64,000 nt of DNA. It comes from Propioniciclava sp. MC1595. Its GTDB lineage: Bacteria; Actinomycetota; Actinomycetes; Propionibacteriales; Propionibacteriaceae. The translations under genes were made by a program, and so were the position numbers. Position 1 is the first letter of the stretch, and each line of letters begins with the position of its first letter. The notes beneath the pieces were generated by a model, which worked only from the letters and a program-made list of their open reading frames with translations, ran no database searches and was not told where the DNA came from. This document shows, piece by piece, positions 16,365-25,207 of the stretch. The stretch spans positions 3,038,001 through 3,102,000 of the forward strand of contig NZ_CP071870.1 in NCBI RefSeq assembly GCF_017569205.1, in the 5' to 3' direction.

Positions 16365-19250
16365 TCATTGCGGGATATTGCGTGGATCAGATGAGGCAAC
16401 GAGTCGGCCCCAAGTTCGATCCCATCCAAGGTAGATTTTCGTGGCTCCCGCCAGTGTCACTTGGGTCTTTGCTGATCTGAACGCGTACCTGAAGCGAACT
16501 TCTCCGTCAGAGTCGATGTCAAAGTGGAGCCGCCCACCATGCTCGACTCTGCCGATCTCAGTACCGTTCCAGTAGACCTTGATTGTTGGCTTGTTGATGA
16601 ACCCTGTTTGAGTAGACCCAATAACTTCAACTGTGGTTGTCGCTCTTGACCCACTGGGTTGCTGTAGCACATTGTGGGGTTGGGCAGTTGGCTGATGCTT
16701 GGCTGGCTCACGCTTCTGTGGCTGGGGATCAAGTAGATGCGGGTTGTTCTTTCGACCTGCCTCCGTCAGGAACCCCACGCTCCAGGAGTTGTCCCCGGTG
16801 GTCATCTGCACCAATTGGCCAAGGGGGGCGATCTCAACGCCCCGAGTGGTCTGCTTTTGAAGGACATATCCAGCGTGATACATCGCGGTCGCGTCTGCGC
16901 CAGCTTGCACGAGGTCCACGACAATCCTCGCGTAGTCGCTCGGCGGTATGGCACGCGGGCGCTCCCGGCCTACAGGTGAAGCCATATGCGCCGCGACGGT
17001 TAGGGGTGTCAGGCCTGAACGGCCTGGGGAGGGGTTGACATTGGCCCCGAGGTCGAGAAGTCGTGCCACCGTTGTTTTGTGACCCTTCGACGCGGCGTAG
17101 AAGAGGACCGAGTCGCCATCCTCATCCACTCCCTGAAGATCTGCGCCGGCTTCATTGAGGAGGTCGATACACGAATCCCGGCCTCCGCCGGCGGCGAGCA
17201 TTAGCGGACTGGTCCCGTCGCGGGTCGGTTCAACATCCGCACCGTGCCGAAGCAACGCTTCCAAGCCAGTGGCCCATCCGATCTCCGCGACGGCGTGCAG
17301 GATCGAGTAGCTGGCGCGGCCAAGAGCAGAAGTGCAGGGGGCGTCCGGATCTGCACCGCCATCGAGGAGCATCTCGAAGATGCGGGGGTTCTTGCTGGTC
17401 AAGGCGTACCGCAGCACGCCATCGCCGTCGTGGTCGACCGCGTTGATATCAGCCCCGCCCGCGAGCAGCGACTGAACCTTGCCCTCATCCCCGATCGCGG
17501 CCCAGTGCATCAGCGCCGTCTTACCGTTGAGGAGCTCGATGTCCTCAAGCGCCAGGTCGGGGTCCCTGATCGGGCGGACCGCGTCGGCAGCATGTGGGTG
17601 GTCGTCTCCTGCAGTTTGGCGGACTACCGTCGGCAGACGAGTCAGTTCGACGGGAATGTCCATGGCAGGAGTGATCGCGCGAGCTACACCGCGCTGGGCA
17701 GCTCCTTGAGTTCGATAGTCAACCACGGGGTGCTTGATCAGAGCGATCGTTCCGTCGCGTCGTAGGGCGAGGAAAGAACGGTGGTCTGCAATCACGGAGC
17801 CTGCGATCGCTACGACTTCCGTGAGGCCGGACGGAATGATGAGTCCACCCATCTCCCCGCCATCGGCAGCCACCGTGCCGTCCTTGCGGAGGGCAAGGCG
17901 ATGTCGCCAGCCGTAGGCAATGGAAGCGACGTTGACGAAGTCCGAGGGCAGTGGGCCAAAGTTCGCGTCTACTCCCCAGTCGACCACTGTGCCGTCAGCA
18001 AGTACCGCGGAACTGTTCTCATATCCAGCGGCTATGCCGACAGCCCCCCTCAGCCAGTGCGGGACGTGTCGCTGATCGGAGTCCGGGTGCCCCCATGCGA
18101 CAACGTGCCCGTCGCGCAGTAGGGCAAGATTGTGCCAAGCGCCAGCAGCGATGGCTGTCACTCCAGCAAGGCCGGACGGAACGTCAGCCTGCCCCGCGTC
18201 ATTGAAGCCCCATGCGACAACCGTTCCGTCGCTCTTCAGGGCCAAGTTGTGCGCGAGGCCGGCCGCGATTGCGACGACACCGGCCAGGCCTGCCGGGACG
18301 TCCGTCTGACCTTGGTTGCCGTGTCCCCAAGCGACGACCGTGCCGTCGCTCTTAAGAGCAAGGCTGTGGCTCTTGCCTGCCGCGATTGCCGTCACGCCGC
18401 TCAAACCAGGCGGTGTTGTGTACGCGTTTCCCCAAGTAACGATTGTGCCGTCGCGCCTCAGGGCAAGTCCATGTTCATCACCGAGGGCGATGGCCACGAT
18501 CTGCGCTGGGCTGTCGCGCGACCCGTCAGATAGGGCGTCGGACTTGGGGCCACTGGTCGACTCCGCTAACGAACGGGACCGTTGTGCCTGTGCCTGCTGG
18601 GCTCTCTCCGTCATCGCTGCTTGAAGCATCCCTTGGGTCTTGGGTCCAGCGCAGTCGGTGGGGAACGACCCCTTGAAATCAGGAAGGTCTGGGCGGGCAC
18701 CCGCTCCCAGGAGCATGGTGACCATTTCGGGGTCGTCGTTGTTGGCCGCATACCACAAGGGCGTGGTGCCTAAGGTGGTCTGGCGATTGATGTCTGCACC
18801 TGCGGACATAAGTCTCTGCGCGCCAACTCGATCCCGCCTCACCACCAACATGTGTAGGGCGGTGTGGCCGAATCCCCCTCCACTTGGGTAGCGCACGGCG
18901 TTGGGCGCGTCTACCGCGGCTCCGAATCGGATGAGCGCTTCGACCACTTCGTCACGGTGATCGACGCATGCTGTCAGCAGTGGGGTCTCCCAGTGCTGCA
19001 GGTTGTCGTCGTATTCATCGATCCTCCGAACACCATCGATCGGAGCGCCTTCGCGAAGCAGCAGCTCCACGTCCCACCTGGTCTCCGAGGAATGCAGGCC
19101 GTACTGCCCCATTTGCGACGTCATCTCGCCCAGGAGTGATCGAGACTCGAACGCCCGTTGTGCACGCATCGCTGAATCCAGGGAAGCGTATAGAGGCACG
19201 ACGCGTGCTTGCCCGAGGTCGTGTTCGGTCTTGGTAGTGTCAGAAGGCAT
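16365..19250 (-). CDS. large ankyrin-RCC1-ankyrin repeat protein
   Basis: A 961-residue protein without signal peptide or clear membrane segment. Order: an N-terminal region, ankyrin repeats at about 90-215 (TALHMLVVRRDRVGAQRLM, TPLWYAANNDDPEMVTMLL), an RCC1-type beta-propeller at about 245-490 with repeats of the form VTAIAAGKSHSLALKSDGTV, a second ankyrin block at about 555-790 (TALMHWAAIGDEGKVQSLL, TPLTVAAHMASP), a low-complexity linker, and a C-terminal beta domain (residues about 875-955, IKVYWNGTEIGRVEHGGRLHF). All three repeat classes are protein-binding scaffolds; no enzymatic motif is seen. It is monocistronic, with less GC-biased codons than the core genes. Cargo of the element; the function is unknown. 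Confidence 0.9.
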   Translation of the reverse strand: MPSDTTKTEHDLGQARVVPLYASLDSAMRAQRAFESRSLLGEMTSQMGQYGLHSSETRWDVELLLREGAPIDGVRRIDEYDDNLQHWETPLLTACVDHRDEVVEALIRFGAAVDAPNAVRYPSGGGFGHTALHMLVVRRDRVGAQRLMSAGADINRQTTLGTTPLWYAANNDDPEMVTMLLGAGARPDLPDFKGSFPTDCAGPKTQGMLQAAMTERAQQAQAQRSRSLAESTSGPKSDALSDGSRDSPAQIVAIALGDEHGLALRRDGTIVTWGNAYTTPPGLSGVTAIAAGKSHSLALKSDGTVVAWGHGNQGQTDVPAGLAGVVAIAAGLAHNLALKSDGTVVAWGFNDAGQADVPSGLAGVTAIAAGAWHNLALLRDGHVVAWGHPDSDQRHVPHWLRGAVGIAAGYENSSAVLADGTVVDWGVDANFGPLPSDFVNVASIAYGWRHRLALRKDGTVAADGGEMGGLIIPSGLTEVVAIAGSVIADHRSFLALRRDGTIALIKHPVVDYRTQGAAQRGVARAITPAMDIPVELTRLPTVVRQTAGDDHPHAADAVRPIRDPDLALEDIELLNGKTALMHWAAIGDEGKVQSLLAGGADINAVDHDGDGVLRYALTSKNPRIFEMLLDGGADPDAPCTSALGRASYSILHAVAEIGWATGLEALLRHGADVEPTRDGTSPLMLAAGGGRDSCIDLLNEAGADLQGVDEDGDSVLFYAASKGHKTTVARLLDLGANVNPSPGRSGLTPLTVAAHMASPVGRERPRAIPPSDYARIVVDLVQAGADATAMYHAGYVLQKQTTRGVEIAPLGQLVQMTTGDNSWSVGFLTEAGRKNNPHLLDPQPQKREPAKHQPTAQPHNVLQQPSGSRATTTVEVIGSTQTGFINKPTIKVYWNGTEIGRVEHGGRLHFDIDSDGEVRFRYAFRSAKTQVTLAGATKIYLGWDRTWGRLVASSDPRNIPQ

Positions 19251-19649
19251 CTGGGTACTCCTGTGCGTGCGGCTTTTCCAAGTGTTCTTGGATTCCCGCG
19301 CGAGTTGGCCTTATCAGCTGCTGCGCACGTTCGGAACCCCACTCGACTCCCGTCGATAAGCCCAGTTATACCGACATGCGCCGCCGTTGACGCGGAAACC
19401 ACGCGAATCTCCGGCCAAAGAAGCGGAGCGCCTGAGGTCGACGTTACCGCGCGTCAGGAGCAACGCGGGTCAGTCCGCTCGGCCGCGGTGGACGACCCCA
19501 AGACGCCGCTGGCTCATTCCGCCCTCATGTGCGCTCGACGCTCACGCCCATGCCGGGCCGGGTGCGCAGTTGCAGCCGCAGGCGGTGCGTGTTCGTAGTG
19601 TTCACCTGTTGTGGTTGTGGGCGCTGGCCAAGTCTTCTTGGCCAGCGGG
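19251..19649. other. non-coding stretch with terminator hairpin
   Basis: No convincing frame on either strand. The segment presumably holds the promoter of the minus-strand repeat protein. At 19622-19647 CGCTGGCCAAG and CTTGGCCAGCG form a perfect 11-bp stem with loop TCTT, 3 nt past the sigma-like gene, and probably terminate it. Confidence 0.6.
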
Positions 19650-20006
19650 TCATCTGTCGGGACCCCGGCCCGATGCGGGGCCGGGGGCGAGCGGGAACGT
19701 CTGCTCGTACAGGCATTGGGAGCGTTCCAGCACCGGGTCGGCGACGTTCTCGAGGGGAACCCAGGTCGCGTCGTGCATGTGCGAGGAGAGCGCGTCCCTG
19801 ATGTGGTCGCGGGCTCGCTGGATGCGTCGGCGGGCGGTGCTGTCGGATACCCCGAGGTCCTCGGCGATCGAGTGGGTCGGGTGGCCGTGCATCGACTGCA
19901 GCAGCGGGTCCCTCAGGGACGGAGGCAGTTGTTCAAGCACCTGTGCGATGGCCCTGATCGAGTCCTGCTGCTCGATGCCGGCGTCGGGGCCCGGTTCCCG
20001 GCTCAT
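19650..20006 (-). CDS. sigma-70 region 4-like DNA-binding protein
   Basis: The 118-residue protein has an HTH resembling sigma factor region 4 (LEQLPPSLRDPLLQSMHGHP, SIAEDLGVSDSTARRRIQRA). Region 2 is absent, so it is a stand-alone region-4 regulator or the 3' part of a broken sigma factor. The ATG at 20006 has GGAG 5 nt upstream. A 98-codon open frame ends at 20003 in an ATGA overlap with this start, so an upstream coupled gene (20003-20299, ending DQQLLPLVERSR) is possible; I cannot tell which frame there is real. It is divergent from the membrane protein at 20272. Confidence 0.7.
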   Translation of the reverse strand: MSREPGPDAGIEQQDSIRAIAQVLEQLPPSLRDPLLQSMHGHPTHSIAEDLGVSDSTARRRIQRARDHIRDALSSHMHDATWVPLENVADPVLERSQCLYEQTFPLAPGPASGRGPDR

Positions 20007-20271
20007 CGGCTCCGTTCCACCAAGGGCAACAGTTGTTGGTCGAGAGGTAGCACTGCGGCTCCGCGGTCGAACGACACCGGCGTCGTCGAGGCCTCGCCAG
20101 CGACTGTACTGGAGCGTGGTCCACGCGTACTTGGGCCACCGCCGCGGCCCGATAGGGCTTGCGCGTCGGGTAGACCAGCCGAAAGGCCACCCTCGCGCAC
20201 CCCGCGGCATGGGTGGCGCGGAGTACGCCGCCATCCTCGGATTGTCGCTGGGTCCGAATAGCCTGTGTCCC

Positions 20272-21561
20272 ATGGAGCCACTGCTGATCGTCGCTGCAAT
20301 CATCGCGGTGCTGGTGGCCGCCGCGCTGCTCTGGCGATTCGCCAAGCGCCCTGCGCCAAGCGACCCACAGCACGAGGATGCCACCGAGGTCCCCGAGGCT
20401 GAGATGGCCCCGGAGTACCCGTTGGCAGGCGTGCTCGTGTCGCAGGAGGTGCTTCGCGTCGTCGACTCTTCGGCCATGACTGTCTGGGAAGCGCTTGAAG
20501 AGGCCACGGTTCCGATCGCTGTCGAGTACCGTCCAGTTGCCGAAGCAGAGATCGCGAAGTTTCATACAGTGCCGGTCAACACTTCGGCCCAGCAGTCGAT
20601 GGTCGAGATCGTGAAGGCTCTGAACCCGGCCAACCCCACGCTCTATCGTGTCCTGCTCCCCAAGGGGGCCGAACTGGTCAAGGCAGTGGGGACCTCGGGT
20701 TTCAGGGGCTTCGCCCGCAACGGGACGGGTATCACGGCACAAGCCGTCTTGAAGCCGGTGGCGGCCGGCGGAGCGATCGCTGCCGGCTGGCCGGTGTTCG
20801 CAGTCGCCGGCACGGTCATGGTCGTCGACATGGTCGCCCAGGGCGAGTTACGCGCCCACCAGCGGAAGGTGGAGGCGCTCTTGGGCCGCCAGGAGGAGCG
20901 GCACTACGTCGAACGGATCAAGGACCAACGATCCGCTGATGCTCAGCTGACCCGGGCGATCAGCCTGATGCTCGACGGACACAACCCGAATCTCGATCTG
21001 GCTCTCAAGTGCGCCTACGACGAGTTCCATCGCTCCCAGCAGTTCTTGGATAAGCACCAAGGTCTCTTCAAGAAGCTCGTCGACGCGGACGGCAAGGTCG
21101 ACTACCGTCGGCTCGAGGAACTCCTCGCCCGCAATCGCGAGGACATCGACTACGTCATCCGCGAACTCCACATGGCTCGTGGTGCAATCGCAATCAGGCG
21201 AAAGGCACTTCTAGCTGATGCTGCCGGGATTGCGCTCGCAGATCCACAGAACCCGTACAGGGCGCTCCGCAAGTTCCTGGACTCGCAGGCCCACCAGCTC
21301 GAAGAGGCGGACCGTGCAGCCGCGTCGATCACAGAGCAACTCACGACAATCGAGTTGAAGGGCCGCTGGCACGACAGCGCCAAGTCAGTCACAAAACGTC
21401 AAGAGCAGATCCGTGCACTGGCCGCCTCCCCCACTGGCGAAGAGCACGACGTGGAGCTTCTCTTCCTCAGCACCGCCGATGGCGAGATCGTGCAGGTCAT
21501 CTCTGTAGACGATGGAGGCGAGCGAGAGACCAAGCAGATCGCCTCCACAGACGAAGCCTGA
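20272..21561 (+). CDS. membrane-anchored protein of unknown function
   Basis: A product of 429 residues if started at ATG 20272. It begins with a transmembrane helix (LLIVAAIIAVLVAAALLW), and a second hydrophobic stretch lies near residues 165-185 (AAGWPVFAVAGTVMVVDMVA). The C-terminal half is charged and helical, rich in Glu/Arg/Leu (about 190-390), likely coiled coil. No family is recognised. An upstream in-frame ATG at 20210 would add 21 residues. Cargo gene with no partner on the same strand. Confidence 0.75.
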   Translation: MEPLLIVAAIIAVLVAAALLWRFAKRPAPSDPQHEDATEVPEAEMAPEYPLAGVLVSQEVLRVVDSSAMTVWEALEEATVPIAVEYRPVAEAEIAKFHTVPVNTSAQQSMVEIVKALNPANPTLYRVLLPKGAELVKAVGTSGFRGFARNGTGITAQAVLKPVAAGGAIAAGWPVFAVAGTVMVVDMVAQGELRAHQRKVEALLGRQEERHYVERIKDQRSADAQLTRAISLMLDGHNPNLDLALKCAYDEFHRSQQFLDKHQGLFKKLVDADGKVDYRRLEELLARNREDIDYVIRELHMARGAIAIRRKALLADAAGIALADPQNPYRALRKFLDSQAHQLEEADRAAASITEQLTTIELKGRWHDSAKSVTKRQEQIRALAASPTGEEHDVELLFLSTADGEIVQVISVDDGGERETKQIASTDEA

Positions 21562-21740
21562 TGGGAAGTGGCGGCCCACGTCATCGCGCCCGAGGGTGCT
21601 CGTGCCGTTCACTGAGCACGTTCGGGGAGGGCACGCAAACTCAATTCGTCGTCTGACGCGGTCAGATTCTCGTCGAGGGTCGCCGTACGGATGTCTCGAG
21701 GTCGACCACCCCCGTGTTGAGGGAGGGTGCGACATATTCC

Positions 21741-23420
21741 GACCTGACTTGCACACTTTTAGTGACCTGCGCGGTCGAGCATGTGGGCTACGTCGTCGGG
21801 GGTCATGGGCTCGGCTTGGAGTTGTCGGCCGGCCAGAGTGATGGTGACGTGTTGCAGGGGGCGTAGCGCGCGGACGATCCTTTTGATGCTCCAGCCGGTG
21901 CGGACCTGCAGGTCCCGAGCGATCGCCAGGGCGGTGAACACGATGGTCAGGTGCGCCTCGATCGAGTCCCGGAGGTAGTGGTAGATCGGCCGGGCAGCCA
22001 AGTCGCTCTTGCTCATCCGGAACGATTGCTCGACCTGCCACAGGTCGTGGTAACTGGTGATGACCTCCCCGGCGGGCATCACTGTGCTGGTGATGTTGGT
22101 GACGTAGCCCTTCAACCCCACCAGATCGGCGGCGCGCTGCAGCGACACGTCATCGAGGGTGGCGCTCTGCCCGGTGGTCTTCACGAACCGGGCCTTCTTC
22201 GCCGGCCGGTCCCCGTCCACGATCGCGACCGCCCGGTCGCGTTGCGCGGCCAGCGTCTTGCGGTCCCGCGCGACCCGCTTGTGCGAGTAGGCCCAGACCG
22301 CCCGCCACGCGGCCGGATGAGCTGCGGGGTCCCAGACGGGTTCGGCGCGGGTCTTCAACTGGTCGGGATCAGCCTTCTGGCGGCGCAGCGTGATGGTGTC
22401 GATGACCTGGCCGTCAGTGAACGCGTTGCCGTGCCAGTGGAAGTACTTGGCCAGGTCATGCGGGGCGCGGGTGACGCGGGAGCCGACGATGAACCGCAAG
22501 CCCGCGGCGTCGATGGCTTCCAAGTTCGTCGTGGACAACATGCCGGCATCGGCGACGACGACCATGTCGGCGACACCATGGCGTGCTTGGAACGCCTTGA
22601 TGATCGGGATGATCGTCTGGGTCTCGGCCTTGTTTCCCTCGAAGCAGGCGATCTCGAGCGGGAAGCCGGTGCGGTCCACGAGCAGGCCGACCACGATCTG
22701 CGGGTCGACGCGGCGTTCCTTGCTGAATCCGACCTTGCGCAGACTGTCTTCGGTGTCGGTCTCGAAGTACAGCGTGGTCACGTCGTACATGAGTAGGGAG
22801 AGGTCCCCGCCCTGGTCGGTCCACACGTGTTGGAAGCACGCGTGAGCGATCCGGTCGCGGTACTCCTTGTCAGCGCACCGTCGCAACGCCTTGGTGAACG
22901 TGTTGCGGTGCGGGGCGCGCAGTCCGAGGTCTTCGATCACCCGGATGCTGTCCAGCTTCGAGGTCGGCTCCACCAGCCGCGCCAACACCAGCTGGAAGAA
23001 CGCCTCATCTTCGATCACGTCGAAACCGAGCCGCCGCCAAGCGGCCCGGATCACGTCCACGAGCAGCTTCGACTGCTTCGCCTCGATCACCGCCGCCCCG
23101 GCTTGCACCCCACCCCGGGTCGGTAAGTCCAGCAGGGGTTGGTTGACGTGAAGCTTCTCTTGACCGACCTGCATCAACGCCGCCAACTCGGCCTCATCGT
23201 GCGCCGAGCCCAAGTGCTCCAAGATCGTGCGGACCCCGTGCTTCTTCTCCACGATCTGCACAGCCGTCGCCCCCGAGGCGGTCTTCACCTTCCGCAGGAA
23301 CGGGCTCACCCAGCCGATCCTACCCATTCCTTAGTGCCCCCACCGAGCCAACCAAAACCAGCTGACAAGCACCGATGATCACCAACCCCGCGAATTCAGT
23401 CACGAGGTGTGCAAGTCAGG
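21741..23420 (-). mobile_element. IS1634-type insertion sequence (CCTGACTTGCACAC ends)
   Basis: Inverted repeats CCTGACTTGCACAC at 21741-21754 and 23407-23420. The flanking pentamers TCCGA and TCAGA agree at 4 of 5 positions, a possibly decayed target duplication. Length is 1680 bp. The same termini bound the short element at 50620-57131. Confidence 0.88.
21759..23327 (-). CDS. IS1634-type transposase
   Basis: A 522-residue DDE transposase. Visible motifs: LLMYDVTTLYFETDTEDSLR (first Asp), ADMVVVADAGMLSTTNLEAI (second Asp), and LWQVEQSFRMSKSDLAARPI (Glu region, then the conserved Arg). The N-terminal region GATAVQIVEKKHGVRTILEH is shared with the transposase at 47133-48767, of which this is a divergent relative. 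It appears complete. Confidence 0.92.
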   Translation of the reverse strand: MGRIGWVSPFLRKVKTASGATAVQIVEKKHGVRTILEHLGSAHDEAELAALMQVGQEKLHVNQPLLDLPTRGGVQAGAAVIEAKQSKLLVDVIRAAWRRLGFDVIEDEAFFQLVLARLVEPTSKLDSIRVIEDLGLRAPHRNTFTKALRRCADKEYRDRIAHACFQHVWTDQGGDLSLLMYDVTTLYFETDTEDSLRKVGFSKERRVDPQIVVGLLVDRTGFPLEIACFEGNKAETQTIIPIIKAFQARHGVADMVVVADAGMLSTTNLEAIDAAGLRFIVGSRVTRAPHDLAKYFHWHGNAFTDGQVIDTITLRRQKADPDQLKTRAEPVWDPAAHPAAWRAVWAYSHKRVARDRKTLAAQRDRAVAIVDGDRPAKKARFVKTTGQSATLDDVSLQRAADLVGLKGYVTNITSTVMPAGEVITSYHDLWQVEQSFRMSKSDLAARPIYHYLRDSIEAHLTIVFTALAIARDLQVRTGWSIKRIVRALRPLQHVTITLAGRQLQAEPMTPDDVAHMLDRAGH

Positions 23421-23496
23421 TCAGACTACGCCGCGTAGTACGGCCCCGACAGGGGGAAACACACCCCCTGCACGCCGGTGCGCACACCGAAGAGCT

Positions 23497-24624
23497 TCAG
23501 CCCACGACCGCCCGCGCCACGCGCGCGTTGATCAGGCAGGTCACCTCGTAGGGGATGGTCCCCATCAGGTCGGCAACCTCCGACACCGTGATCTCCTCAG
23601 CCCCCGAGCGCCCGATCAGCACCACCTCGTCGCCCACGTCGACCGATGACCCGGGGCCGACGTCGACCATCACCTGGTCCATGCACACCCGCCCGACGAT
23701 CGGGCACGACCGCCCCCCGATCAACACCCGCCCGCGGTTCGACAGCAGCCGGCTGTACCCATCGCCGTACCCCACCGGGATCGTCGCCACCACCGTGTCC
23801 TGCGGCGCCGTCCACGTGCGCCCGTACCCGACGCTCTCACCGGCCGCGACACCCTTCACGAAGGTCACCCGCGTCGTCCACTCCAGACCGGGCAACAACG
23901 GCACGGTGTCAGCGGTCGTCACGTCGGGCTTCGACCCGCAGACCATGATCCCCGGACGCACCATGTCGAACCACGACCCCGGGTGCATCATCACGCCGCC
24001 GGAGTTCGCCAGGTGCACCAGCTCGACCCGGCCGCGGGCCGCAGCAACATCGTCGGCCACCCGCGCGAACAGCGCGATCTGCCGCTCGGTGAACTCCCGC
24101 CCGGCTTCGGTGTCCGACACCGGCAGGTGGCTGAACAGGCCGCGCAACCGCAGGCCCGCGGCGTCCACCCGGCGGGCCAGGTCGGGCGCGGCGGTGGGCT
24201 CGCAGCCGATCCTGCGCATGCCGGTGTCGACCTTCAGGTGCACGGACGCCGTGCGCCCCACCTCCCCAGCCACCCGGCCGACCTGGTCGATGGAGTCGGC
24301 GGAGACGACGGCCAGGTCGATGTCGCGGGTGATGCACGCGGCGACCTCGTCGTCGGTCAGGGCGTGGCTGAGCTTGAGGATCGGCAGGCGGACGCCGGCG
24401 TCGCGGATCTGCAGCGCCTCGTCGACGGTGGCGACCCCGAGCCAGTCGGCCGCACCGGTTGCCTCGACCATGCGCGAGACGCCGATCGCGCCGTGCCCGT
24501 AGGCGTCGGCCTTGACCGCGACGAGCACGCGCCGGTCGCCCACCCGCGCGCGGATGGCGTGGAGGTTGGCGCGGATGTGGTCCAGTCGCGTGGTGGCCGT
24601 GGTCGCATGGAACATGCCGCCCAT
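23497..24624 (-). CDS. alr: alanine racemase
   Basis: PLP-dependent interconversion of L- and D-alanine for peptidoglycan. The 375-residue product shows the PLP lysine in VAVKADAYGHGA, the fold-III barrel with HLKVDTGMRRIG, and the catalytic tyrosine region ESVGYGRTW; RVCMDQVMVDVG is conserved near the C-terminus. Nothing looks damaged. The codon use is as GC-rich as chromosomal genes, unlike much of the element. It stands alone between an IS and a small zinc-ribbon gene. As part of an integrative element it is probably a second copy; it could raise tolerance to D-cycloserine or a D-Ala-targeting agent, but that is inference. Confidence 0.93.
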   Translation of the reverse strand: MGGMFHATTATTRLDHIRANLHAIRARVGDRRVLVAVKADAYGHGAIGVSRMVEATGAADWLGVATVDEALQIRDAGVRLPILKLSHALTDDEVAACITRDIDLAVVSADSIDQVGRVAGEVGRTASVHLKVDTGMRRIGCEPTAAPDLARRVDAAGLRLRGLFSHLPVSDTEAGREFTERQIALFARVADDVAAARGRVELVHLANSGGVMMHPGSWFDMVRPGIMVCGSKPDVTTADTVPLLPGLEWTTRVTFVKGVAAGESVGYGRTWTAPQDTVVATIPVGYGDGYSRLLSNRGRVLIGGRSCPIVGRVCMDQVMVDVGPGSSVDVGDEVVLIGRSGAEEITVSEVADLMGTIPYEVTCLINARVARAVVG

Positions 24625-24688
24625 TGTTGCGCGCCGCTGCGACGCAGGGGCATCCGGGCCGGATCAGCACGGGCACCCCTGCTGGGTT

Positions 24689-24976
24689 CTACACGAGTGC
24701 CAGCGACTCGCGTCGCGAGGTGTAGGCCGCGTGGGGGATGGAGGTGGTGTGATACCCGCGGCAGTCGTCGCAGCGGTAGGCCCGCACGACCTGGTTGGAG
24801 GACGTGATCCCCGCGAGGCGGGCGGCCGCACGCTGGTGGAAGGCGCTCTCCAGGGCCTTCTTGGCGTCGATCATCTCGCCGTAGCGGACCTTGCCGGTGG
24901 TGGCGCAGAAACCCCAGTCGCGGTTGCGCCGCACCTTGCGGAAACCTCGACGGTTGGAACTGTGGTTGCTGATCAT
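24689..24976 (-). CDS. small zinc-ribbon-like protein
   Basis: A 95-residue basic protein. An ATG at 24976 follows GGGAGAA. Cysteines in WGFCATTGKVRYGEMIDAKK and in AYRCDDCRGYHTTS could bind zinc together with the histidine. The C-terminal CDDCRGYHTTS pattern is common in small actinobacterial and phage proteins of unknown function. It is divergently transcribed from the sensor-kinase operon. Confidence 0.75.
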   Translation of the reverse strand: MISNHSSNRRGFRKVRRNRDWGFCATTGKVRYGEMIDAKKALESAFHQRAAARLAGITSSNQVVRAYRCDDCRGYHTTSIPHAAYTSRRESLALV

Positions 24977-25136
24977 TCTCGTTCTCCCTTTCACCCGATG
25001 GCCATGAGGGTGTCGGGAGGGCACGAAAATGTCCTTTATCGGAACTAAGGATGGCCACTGGAAAAAGGTCGCGCCCAACGGGGAGTCTTCACATCGTGTT
25101 GTCCGGCAGTCGAGAAGGTCTTGGTGCTCGACACCG

Positions 25137-25166
25137 CTGACAGGCATCGCAGACTGCGGGTAGTCT
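25137..25166 (+). promoter_or_regulatory. promoter of the kinase/hydrolase operon
   Basis: CTGACA at 25137 and TAGTCT at 25161 are separated by 18 bp, a good match to actinobacterial housekeeping promoters (TTGACA, TANNNT). It lies 42 bp before the first start codon and 29 bp before its GGAGG site. Confidence 0.6.
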
Positions 25167-25207
25167 CCCGCGTGGGCGATGCGCAGAAGGATCCCGGAGG
25201 AATGAGC

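Noticed and set aside
19650-20507. 285-residue version of the sigma-like protein
   Set aside because: The extra N-terminal part is antisense to the membrane protein gene and has no region 2; the ATG at 20006 has a proper ribosome site.
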